From: Nemertoderma westbladi
Lineage: Eukaryota > Xenacoelomorpha > Nemertodermatida > Nemertodermatidae
Direction of reading: 5' to 3'
NCBI GenBank assembly: GCA_032718475.1
Contig: JAUCBJ010007670.1
Location: 1-47,648 of the forward strand
DNA length: 47,648 nucleotides
The translations under genes and the position numbers were made by a program. Below, in pieces: positions 39,133 through 47,648 of the stretch (the first letter of the stretch is position 1; each line of letters starts with the position of its first letter). The notes under the pieces are model-generated. The model was not told the origin of the DNA. It ran no database searches and saw nothing but the letters and a program-made list of their open reading frames with translations.

Positions 39133-39776
39133 TAAATGTGTTGACGCCTCGGTCTAAGTTTGTAAATGTTTTTGGGTTCGTAATATGATGACGGATATTA
39201 AGAAATATAAAATGAATGAGTTGATGATAATAAGACATAGTTTAATATTTTATAATAATAATTGACAATCGCACTCTCATTACACTCCTAATGTATATCA
39301 TAATGCTACATAATTGATAATAATATCCTATAAAAAAGCTACGATATTTTATACTACTATATTTTATTATAATATGTTTCATGTGCCTATCACAGAAAGT
39401 TATATCCAATAGGATTTCATACACTGGGTGAAAAGTAAGGAACAGAAAATGATTGAGGATTCACATCAAACTTATAACTCTCAATAACTACAGTAAGAAA
39501 CTGGCTAAATTAATCGTGCATAGAGATAATGATTCCTGTCCTAAGGTAGACTAAAAATGTTGTACAGTAAGCAGCATTACAAATGACAGGTCGTGATTGA
39601 CATATTATTCATGCTGAGTCTACATGTGCTTCATGTTTACATATCGAATAATAATAAATAAAAAACGCATCTGAAATAACATGTGCCAAGGGGCAATTCA
39701 TGCATGTCTTCTAATCTCGGGAAAATATGTCAAATAATTTTGGTGTTACATGGTCACAAACGTTCTACCGTTAACA
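39133..39776 (-). repeat. BEL 3' LTR
   Basis: 644 bp, direct repeat of 46502-47145, apparently without differences. On the element strand it starts TGTTAACGGTAGAACG and ends CGTCAACACATTTA. The end was placed by the AGTTT target duplication; a TG..CA reading would stop four bases earlier. Confidence 0.9.
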
Positions 39777-39779
39777 TAG

Positions 39780-39790
39780 CCACCCCTCTC
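39780..39790 (-). promoter_or_regulatory. Polypurine tract
   Basis: GAGAGGGGTGG on the element strand, four bases from the 3' LTR; the expected plus-strand primer. Confidence 0.6.
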
Positions 39791-41144
39791 AACCAGAGCC
39801 ATTTTGGGCCCTTTCTAAAAGGCACAGCTTAACGGTAGGACGTATCAACGATTTGGAAGCAGCAGTACGGATTTCAACCGTGCGTACTCTGCCATCCTTT
39901 CCAGGTAGAGCTCGTACGACTCTGGCTAATGGCCAGTGTCCTCTCGGTAAGTGCCCGTCAACTACCAGAACGAGATCGCCGATAGCAAGATTACGACGTT
40001 CCCTATTCCAAATAGCTCTCACTGTTAATGTGGGTAGGTATTCCCTTTGGAAACGGTTCCAAAAGTGGTCGGTAAGCAATTGGCATTGGCGCCAACGCTT
40101 ACGTAGCAACATATCACCATCGTTGAATTCACCGGGTGATGCATTCTCATAACTTTGTCCAATAAGGAAGTGACTCGGCGACAATGCATTAAAGTCATCA
40201 ATACTATCGCTGACTGGAGAAATGGGTCGCGAGTTGAGAATGGCTTCAATTTCTGTCAACACGGTATAGAGTGTATCATCATGGACACACTGCTTCATGA
40301 TTGTGGCACGTAAAGATTGTTTCACTGTGCGCACCAAGCGTTCCCATGAACCACCAAAGTGTGGTGAAAGTGGTGGGATTCTTGTCCATGAGATATTGAG
40401 GTGCGCCAGGGTGCTACGTATCGCGCCGTGATCGATGGCATTGAGGGCTTCCCGCAGCTCTCTTTCGGCGGCAATAAAGTTGGTTCCGTTATCAGAATGA
40501 ATAACAGATGGATATCCCCTTCGAGATATGAAACGACGAAGTGCCATAATAAAGGCATCTGCATTTAGATTATAGGCAACTTCTAAATGAACCGCGCGAG
40601 TTGTCAAACAGGTAAATAAACATACCCAATTTTTTTCTCTGCATCTTCCTCTCTTAACTGCTATAGGTCCGAGATAATCTAGACCTGTCTCAAAAAAGGC
40701 CGGTTTCAGTACTGCCAATCGACAAGAGGGTAGGTCTGCCATATACGGAGGTGCAGCCCTTGCGTTGCTTCTACGGCACACTACACACTTGTCAATAACA
40801 GAACGAACTGCGGCTTTACCTCTGGTGATCCAGACGTTTTCCCTTAATGACGCCAATACATGATGTGGTCCTTGGTGGGCTAATTTGCTATGGGTTGACC
40901 AGATCATGATCTTCGAGAGAGCATCATTATGACTCAGTATTGCTGGGTGTTTAGTAGCAATTGGTAGATATGAATTGCCCAGTCGTCCACCCACTCTCAG
41001 AATACCCGCTTTGTCAATGAATGGGTTGAGTGGCACAAGTGGACTATCTCTTTGTAGAGGTCGGCCTGCGTTTAATGCACTAATTTCTGCAGACCATGTC
41101 TTCTCTTGCTGCAAGCGAATGGCTAACATTCCCGCCTGATCCAA
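39789..41144 (-). pseudogene. BEL integrase region
   Basis: About 450 codons in the same frame as RT but cut off from it by the TAA at 41147-41145. Visible parts: N-terminal HHCC zinc site (HSKLAHQGPHHV, KCVVCRR), then the DDE core with first aspartate in GLDYLGP, second in IHSDNGTNFI and glutamate in GGSWERLVRTVK, then LNSRPISP and the BEL-type C-terminal block (LRKRWRQCQLLTDHFW, LVLVVDGHLPRGHWPLA). All catalytic residues are present. Without readthrough of the stop it would lack a start as part of Pol. It overlaps the purine tract at its end. Confidence 0.88.
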
Positions 41145-43346
41145 TTAGGTGGCTGATGGGTCAGCCACCCCTAGTGGCATCGTCGGATGTTCCTTGCGCT
41201 GCCGGAAGCGCCGAACCCATCCTAAACATCTGGCTATGCACCCACATAATCGATTCCAATTGGAGAATCGACTAAAGTCAATAAGTGTTGTTGTGTTACT
41301 TTCTACTATTGTAGCAGCAATAACTACAGATTTCTTAAGTTCACAGTCTTCGTTATGAACGGGCTCTGAACTGCTTTGTGAGGGCCAGCTTGCCTCAGGT
41401 TCCCACAGGAAATCTGGCCCTTGAAACCAGCGATCTGACATGGTTGCCGATGAAAGCGATAAACCTCGTGTCGGATCATCCGCTGGATTTAGTGAACTAG
41501 ATATGTGATGCCATTGAGATACGTCACTGTGGTCATGTATCTCTGCTACGCGGTTTGCTACGAATGGTGTGAATCTGCGAGATTCACTTCCAATGTACTG
41601 TAATGCCGTTTTAGAATCAGTCCAATAGAAACGCTGAGAAATTGGTAATTCGATCTCTGATTGGATTAAATTCGCGACTCGAACACCCATTACACAGGCT
41701 TGGAGTTCCTTGCGAGGAACTGATATAGTGCGCAAGGGGGCTAGACGAGATTTTCCCATAATGAGGCAGCATTTAACTTGCCCATTTTCATCAACAGCTC
41801 TGAGATATCCAGCAACTCCAAAAGCAACGTCAGAAGCATCACAAAATATATGAAGTTGGAGTGACGCAATGTATTGTTGAGAAGGAAAATAAACCCGAGG
41901 GAGTTTAATATTTTCTACGTAGGTAAGATCGTTTAACCACCTTAACCACACACTCAGTAGCTCTGTTGGTATGAGATCGTCCCATCCAACTCCTATCCGC
42001 CACAACTCTTGTATGACTAATTTAGCTGGTAATATGAACGGCGTTAATAATCCCAATGGATCAAAAATTGAGCTAGTTATCGAAAGTATTTTTCTTTTAG
42101 TGAAATGGGAACTGTCTTTACTCGATGCGACAGTTGTGAATGAAATAACATCTTCATTCGCATCCCACTGAACACCAAGAGCACGTTGCGTGGGGAGTCC
42201 ATCGCAATCTAAATTAACAATGGATCGTGTGAGTTCGGTAGAAGGTATCGAAGTAAGAACTTCACGTGAATTACTCACGAATTTAGTAAGGCGAAATCCC
42301 CTGTTGTTCAGCATAGCAATAAGTTGGCTTAACAATTTAATTGCTACGGTGGTCGAAGTCACAGACGTCAGTAAATCATCCGAATAAAAGTCTCGTATAA
42401 CCGTAGCTACAGTTAGTGCATCAAATGAAGAAGCTTGATCGGTAGCAGCACGTCGCAATCCCGTGATTGCACATGTTTGAGAGGAAACAGCGCCAAAGAT
42501 ATGGCGAGTCATCTCATAAACATTTGGCGGGTCGACTCTATTGTCTCCTCGCCATAGAAACCGCAAAGCGGGTCGGTCACTCTCTTGAACGCCCACTTGG
42601 TGATACATAGCCTCTATATCACCAATAATAGCAACTAAATGTTGACGAAATCTCAACAAAATTCCGATAAGGCTATTCAATAAGTCAGGTCCGGTCAATA
42701 ACTGATCATTTAACGATGTGCCACTGTACTTTGCAGCGGCATCGAAAACTACTCTAAGTTTTCCAGGCTTGTTTGGTTGGGTTACCCCATGGTGGGGTAA
42801 ATACCAAGTTACTTTAGATGGAATCAGTGACTCCTCTTTTGTTAGCTTACGGGCAAACCCTTTGGATTCGTATCCATCTATTATTTCAGTATAGCGTTTA
42901 GCTAAATCATGGTCTTTGTCTAATTTCTTCTCAAGGGATAAAAGTCTATGAGTAGCCATGGGGGTGTTGTCTGGAAGACGTGGTGCATCACGTTTCCAGG
43001 GCAACCCCATCTCATAACGACCATCAACGAACTTGATCGTTCGTTCAATGATTTGTAAGGCTCTTGTGTCTTCGACTGATCGAGAAGCACAAGAATCATG
43101 AGTAGTACCAAATGCATCAGTACGCCAAAACATCTCGAGACGTTTGTCAAGTCTATCTGTTTCAGAAACAGTGGTCGTATAAACAACCAATTCGTCATTT
43201 TTAGACGTGGTAGTTTGAGATCTTCCTAAAAGATACCAGCCCAGTGCCGAACAGTGCGCTTGGGGTTGTCCTGATGCACCCACACGTCTTTCAGCAGTAT
43301 TCAGAGCATCAGGTACATTGGCCCCAATAACTACTGCTACATCTGG
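41145..43346 (-). pseudogene. BEL reverse transcriptase and RNase H region
   Basis: An in-frame continuation of protease after a TGA (43349-43347), open to TAA at 41147-41145. The RT part has WYLPHHGV, KLRVVFDAAAK, motif A (IIGDIEAMYHQVGV) and the catalytic box FYSDDLL, where YSDD replaces the more usual YVDD. RNase H follows with HIFCDASDVAFGVAGY, RKELQACVMG and WTDSKTALQYI, giving the D-E-D set. Length and order fit BEL/Pao Pol. Aside from the two bounding stops I see no frameshift, so the copy is nearly intact. Confidence 0.88.
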
Positions 43347-44013
43347 TCATTCATTGCAGGATAAATCAAGGCCCTGCAAATAATCAAATTGACTATCATT
43401 GCTATCAAAGGCGAATGATCGGGATGGTGCATTCATTGAAGGAAGCACGTATGCTTCATCAACATAGAAAATTGTGTTATATGGATGATGCCCTGATATG
43501 GAAAAGTAAACACGCTTTCGTTTTTGGTCTCCACTTTTTCCAACCAGGCCGTTTAATTTTATACATTTAATTTCCCCATCTAGATTGAGTGCATCAGCGA
43601 TATCCTTACGTATGAAGGAGGTCTCACTGCATGCATCAAGAAGGGCATGAGTATTAAGAGTTTCACCGTTGGGAGAAATAATCTTAATAGGCACAGTAGG
43701 TAAAAACACAGATGTTTCGTTATTTGTTGTAGTATTACAACTTACGTGCTTGGAATCTTGCCTGTGTGATTTAAAATAGTCATGCAATAGCGTGTGGTGT
43801 CGCTGATTGCAATTAGACACATGACAAGAATGAATTGATGAACATTTAGATGCGTGATGATTCTGTTTGAGACAGTTGGTGCAAAGAGCATTGTCTAACG
43901 CTACTTTCCCCTTATTATCGGGTGTCATGCCAATAAATTTTGAACACCTATATATTAAATGGGATCCATTGCAAACCAAACATATATCTCTAATATGTTC
44001 TGATGTGGGGCGA
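43347..44013 (-). pseudogene. BEL zinc knuckles and protease region
   Basis: After the repeat X insertion, coding resumes at SRPTSEHIRDICLVC. Two knuckles are visible: CLVCNGSHLIYRC (CX2CX3HX4C) and CTNCLKQNHHASKC (CX2CX4HX4C), followed by a His/Cys segment (CHVSNCNQRHHTLLH). The DUF1758-like aspartic protease has THALLDACSETSFIRKDI, where the active-site triplet reads DAC instead of DSG or DTG. The frame ends at TGA 43349-43347 and RT follows in the same frame. The open frame extending above 44013 encodes only repeat X sequence. Confidence 0.85.
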
Positions 44014-44086
44014 GACACGTAGTCGGCGAGCCTTTGCATACGGTTCATATAGGGCAAATGGGGCATGTCCGTCTGTCTGTCCGTCT

Positions 44087-44119
<33 letters not shown>

Positions 44120-44642
44120 GTAAATGTTTGAACGCGAATTTCTCGGCATCGCTCGTTCGGAATTGAACCAAACTTAGTAGGTAAGTAGTAGAGAGAAAGT
44201 TTAGAAAGTTTGTAAAGTTTGGTGAAAAATCATGCAGTCTGACGTCAGCTACGACAGATTATGTGGTTTTTAGAAAATGTTAAATTTCTCGGGAAGGCCT
44301 CATTTTCCTGAGCTGAAATTTTGATGGCCTGTAGAGAATCATGAAGTCTATCTTTTACGAAATTGAAAAGTTAAGACATTTAATTGGGGATCCGCTAGAG
44401 ACTCAGAAGTAATGACATAGGCCTACCGGTACGGTACTGCTGTACAGTGGTGCACTGGTAAGTACGAAATTGCAGAATAACAATTTGACACCACCTAGCG
44501 GATTAACATATGATTGTATATCGAATGAATACATTTATAGCATGGGATATGGGGTCCAAACTAGACATGCCCCATTTGCTCTATATGAACCGTATGCCAA
44601 GGCTTGCCGACTACGTGCTGCGCGAAGTCCCCACGAACGTGT
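44014..44642. mobile_element. Repeat X, inner copy, uninterrupted
   Basis: About 630 bp inserted between the gag and protease regions. It has inverted ends of about 55 bp: CACGTAGTCGGCGAGCC to GGGGCATGTC at 44016-44069, mirrored at 44564-44618. An extra 24 bp or so (GCGCGAAGTCCCCACGAACG) follows the right end in both this and the outer copy. The interior contains (GTCT/CCGT)n at 44069-44118. It matches the outer copy in opposite orientation and shows the sequence GGGTCCAAACTAGACATG unbroken where the BEL element entered the outer copy. No transposase. I found no clear target duplication. Confidence 0.8.
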
Positions 44643-46412
44643 TTCATTGGGTAAGCCTTTTGATACCGTTGGTTTGAACTGAGATATGTAATTTTGCCGT
44701 GAATCTGGCTTTGTTGTTTTATTAGATTCAGTAATAACTGAAGAAGCGTAATTTGATATTAACGGCGCCGGCTGTCTGAATGGAACCGATTTTTGAACAA
44801 CATTGCCGGGGGTATTTAGATTCGGTTTAGATTTGGCATTAGATGCTGAACTCCAATCCTCTATTGGCATAACTGAAGGTTCAAAAGCAACCTTTACTCT
44901 TTGCCTCAGCCATTCTTCAAAATGTACCAAGGTCGGTTCTTCCCTTGGTCTGATACGCTGACAAGTTTCGCACCAACGTTCTCTTAAACGAAAAGGGAGT
45001 CTATTATATGCACCGCGTAATATATCCGGCGAATATAATACACTCTCTAAACGTCCCATACGTTTTAAGGTATGCACCCCTACGGTAACGGATATTGAAA
45101 ATGTTCTTAGAGCTGACTTATTGTCAGCAGGAACCATTGAGCCGGATGTTATTGAGGAGGTGAAGGCCCTCACGATTAGGCTAGGGTGTGCAAACTGCTC
45201 TTTGAGCATTTGCAGTGCAACCGCATATGCCTTCCCATCGGAACCTAAACCTTTTACCACCTCTCTAGCATCAGCACTCAAGTGGTTCAATAGTTGTGCC
45301 ATGCGCCGGTTATCATCATTATAAATTTTATTATGCACATGTGTGTAAAAATTACTTATAAAGTCCGGCCATTTTAAAGGATTTCCATCAAATTTAATAA
45401 TGGCAATGGGAGGTATTCCTCGATCCTCTTCCAATCGCAATAGCGACCTCTCTAATGAAGCATTAGGGGTGATTGTATGTAGAAATGTTTCTTCGTAAGG
45501 GATTAGTCTATCCACCCAGGCATCCACAGGCTCCTGGGGTGTATGAAATTGCTTGTTAACGAAACCAGGAAAATCGCTTATTTCATCTTTGTTCTCACTA
45601 GGAAACATAATCGGCGCGGGTTTGGGTATAAATACTGGCCGAGTAGGATCCAAAACAGGTTGATTGAATGTGGAAAGTTTAGGCCTATTAACGTTAGATG
45701 CACTCACCAAAAGCGGATTTGTGGATGTGTCCATATGGGGTGCATTATAATTCATAAGTGGTGATATTTCAGCACCCGCTGTATTTTTTCGCATTACGGT
45801 ATTGGCATGGCAATAACTAACCGATGTTGAAGTCGATGTGACAAGTTGATTTGGAAGAATTGAAGTCGGGTGTTGATTTAACTCGGGTTCTTGTATGGGT
45901 TCCTGTTGCAGGAGTACATTACCAGGTTCGGTTGATCCACGGGAAACCGGGTGGTCGGTAGAATGTACGGAGACTTCATCATCAAAGTCATGAAGTCTTG
46001 TTTCGAGATTTTCATCACCCTCTTCGACGTCTTCTATTAGTAGCTTTGCCTCCAGGGCTTTCATTGCGGCTTCCTGGTCGGCTTCCAGAGTCTCAGCATT
46101 GGCCTCTACCGTCGCCTTTTCAACTCGCAGTTGGGCTCTCGCTCGAGCCTGATCCGCTGCTAGCTGGGAAAGACGTGCACTTCGTGCAGCATGTCTTGCA
46201 CGTGACGTGATCGTGCATGACGAAGCCGAGTGGGTTTGATGACTCGTTTGTGTGATGTGGCTTCCTAGGGCAGAAATTCCACGAGTAATGGGAGAATCCA
46301 GGGGTAACGATGCAGGTACGAGTTTCGGAGTAGGATCCTGTCCCGTTGAGATCCGTCTTTGAGAGGTTCGTCGCAGGGCAACTCGCCGGCTGATACCGCC
46401 AGGTTCACTCAT
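44643..46412 (-). pseudogene. BEL gag region
   Basis: About 590 codons from ATG 46412. The N-terminal third is Ser/Arg-rich, then a long Ala/Glu coiled-coil-like stretch (ARAQLRVEKATVEANAETLE, EAAMKALEAKLLIEDVEEG). The C-terminal half has the DUF1759-type gag core: AIIKFDGNPLKWPDFISNFY, MAQLLNHLSADAREVVKGLG and LKEQFAHPSLIVRAF. The frame runs into repeat X at about 44643, so the last 36 or so residues of the open frame (ending 44535) are not gag. The normal continuation into the zinc knuckles is found on the other side of repeat X. Confidence 0.88.
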
Positions 46413-46482
46413 CTTGAAAGGGTGTTTCAGTAATTATTTGGGAACAAATCCCACAGAGTCATCGTAGTTAGTGGGTTGATGT

Positions 46483-46500
46483 ATCCGGTTCGAAGGACCA
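46483..46500 (-). promoter_or_regulatory. Primer binding site, tRNA-Tyr-like
   Basis: TGGTCCTTCGAACCGGAT on the element strand, one base after the 5' LTR. It is complementary to a 3' end of the form ATCCGGTTCGAAGGACCA. Animal tRNA-Tyr ends in a nearly identical sequence, so tRNA-Tyr is the likely primer. Confidence 0.7.
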
Positions 46501-46501
46501 A

Positions 46502-47145
46502 TAAATGTGTTGACGCCTCGGTCTAAGTTTGTAAATGTTTTTGGGTTCGTAATATGATGACGGATATTAAGAAATATAAAATGAATGAGTTGATGATAAT
46601 AAGACATAGTTTAATATTTTATAATAATAATTGACAATCGCACTCTCATTACACTCCTAATGTATATCATAATGCTACATAATTGATAATAATATCCTAT
46701 AAAAAAGCTACGATATTTTATACTACTATATTTTATTATAATATGTTTCATGTGCCTATCACAGAAAGTTATATCCAATAGGATTTCATACACTGGGTGA
46801 AAAGTAAGGAACAGAAAATGATTGAGGATTCACATCAAACTTATAACTCTCAATAACTACAGTAAGAAACTGGCTAAATTAATCGTGCATAGAGATAATG
46901 ATTCCTGTCCTAAGGTAGACTAAAAATGTTGTACAGTAAGCAGCATTACAAATGACAGGTCGTGATTGACATATTATTCATGCTGAGTCTACATGTGCTT
47001 CATGTTTACATATCGAATAATAATAAATAAAAAACGCATCTGAAATAACATGTGCCAAGGGGCAATTCATGCATGTCTTCTAATCTCGGGAAAATATGTC
47101 AAATAATTTTGGTGTTACATGGTCACAAACGTTCTACCGTTAACA
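46502..47145 (-). repeat. BEL 5' LTR
   Basis: 644 bp, the partner of 39133-39776. By eye I found no mismatch between the two. It should contain the element promoter and polyadenylation signal. Confidence 0.9.
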
Positions 47146-47150
47146 AGTTT
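47146..47150. repeat. BEL target duplication AGTTT, right
   Basis: The partner of 39128-39132. Confidence 0.85.
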
Positions 47151-47648
47151 GGACCCCATATCCCATGCTATAAATGTATTCATTCGATATACAATCATAT
47201 GTTAATCCGCTAGGTGGTGTCAAATTGTTATTCTGCAATTTCGTACTTACCAGTGCAGCACTGTGCAGCAGTACCGTACCGGTAGGCCTATGTCATTACT
47301 TCTGAGTCTCTAGCGGATCCCCAATTAAATGTCTTAACTTTTCAATTTCGTAAAAGATAGACTTCATGATTCTCTACCGGCCACCAAAATTTCAGCTCAG
47401 GAAAATGAGGCCTTCCCGAGAAATTTAACATTTTCTAAAAACCACATAATCTGTCGTAGCTGACGTCAGACTGCATGATTTTTCACCAAACTTTACAAAC
47501 TTTCTAAACTTTCTCTCTACTACTTACCTACTAAGTTTGGTTCAATTCCGAACCAGCGATGCCGAGAAATTCGCGTTCAAACATTTACCAGACAGACAGA
47601 CAGACAGACGGACATGCCCCATTTGCCCTATATGAACCGTATGCCAAG
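47151..47648 (-). mobile_element. Repeat X, outer copy, part right of the BEL element
   Basis: Continues the outer copy of repeat X (GGACCCCATATCCCATGC onward) and matches 44040-44560 in reverse complement, including the CAGA-type simple repeat and the terminal ATGCCCCATTTGCCCTATAT. The window ends inside the terminal inverted repeat. Confidence 0.85.

Larger units (their letters stand above)
39133..47145 (-). mobile_element. BEL/Pao LTR retrotransposon
   Basis: An 8-kb element on the minus strand. Order along its own strand: 5' LTR (47145-46502), primer site (46500-46483), gag, CCHC knuckles and protease, RT-RNase H, integrase, purine tract (39790-39780) and 3' LTR (39776-39133). Protease before RT and RT before integrase, with a DUF1759-like gag and BEL-type integrase C-terminus, identify the group. 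A 5-bp duplication flanks it. The copy is defective: an insertion of repeat X splits gag from protease, TGA (43349-43347) separates protease from RT, and TAA (41147-41145) separates RNase H from integrase. The two LTRs look identical over 644 bp, so insertion was recent. Confidence 0.93.

Noticed and set aside
39242-39424. Small protein gene (and its copy at 46611-46793)
   Set aside because: It lies wholly inside the LTRs; identical copies simply reflect LTR identity.

Overview
The window looks like transposon-rich nuclear DNA of an invertebrate animal, probably a marine metazoan. The evidence is one intron-containing, highly conserved animal gene, several classes of eukaryotic retroelement, TIR-bounded DNA elements, long tandem repeats and poly(C)/poly(G) tracts. 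TAGGCCTA-like and TACCGGTA-like words are frequent. I cannot name the species from sequence alone.

The only host gene I can support is a complete TM9SF2 (nonaspanin) gene on the minus strand. It has six coding exons between 33873 and 10455. All exon junctions keep the reading frame with GT..AG introns, giving a predicted protein of 661 aa. The gene is spread over about 23 kb because four of its five introns hold tandem arrays and three (introns 2, 4 and 5) hold transposons as well.

The most unusual feature is in introns 3 and 5 of this gene. Each intron begins with a minisatellite whose repeat unit is a copy of that intron's own exon end plus 5' splice site. In intron 5 the unit is 32 bp: the last 21 nt of exon 5 (codons T-N-Q-I-P-R-Q) plus 11 nt of intron starting GTAAGT or GTAAAT. 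It is repeated about 105 times over 3.4 kb. In intron 3 the unit is 31 bp: the last 9 nt of exon 3 plus GTAGGT and intron. It is repeated about 22 times and makes up nearly the whole intron. The transcript would therefore present well over 100 5' splice-site copies, many of them a perfect 9-nt match to U1 snRNA.

Layout: 1-3540, a tRNA-like SINE end and decayed minus-strand LINE remains. 3667-3999, a TIR element with 9-bp target duplications and an internal 25-bp repeat. 4600-6953, a plus-strand APE-type LINE fragment. 6960-10454, no recognised gene. 10455-33873, TM9SF2. Its intron 5 contains an 8-kb LINE with a restriction-like endonuclease (11820-19681) that sits between two inverted-repeat arms, carries two in-frame minisatellites, and is interrupted by a 1.3-kb antisense LINE with clear target duplications. 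Its intron 2 contains a fold-back element, a 53-bp minisatellite, a fold-back pair around 29.1-32.1 kb, a TIR element and a hAT-like element with an 8-bp target duplication. 34333-36151, a TA-flanked TIR element. 37040-37835, a pogo/Tigger-like transposase remnant. 39133-47145, a BEL/Pao LTR retrotransposon on the minus strand with LTRs that look identical.

The BEL/Pao element sits inside one copy of a short TIR repeat (here called X), and another copy of X sits inside the BEL element between its gag and protease regions. The inner copy shows the uninterrupted target sequence of the outer one. The BEL pol region has two in-frame stops although its LTRs look identical, so this copy was probably mobilised in trans or was damaged very recently.
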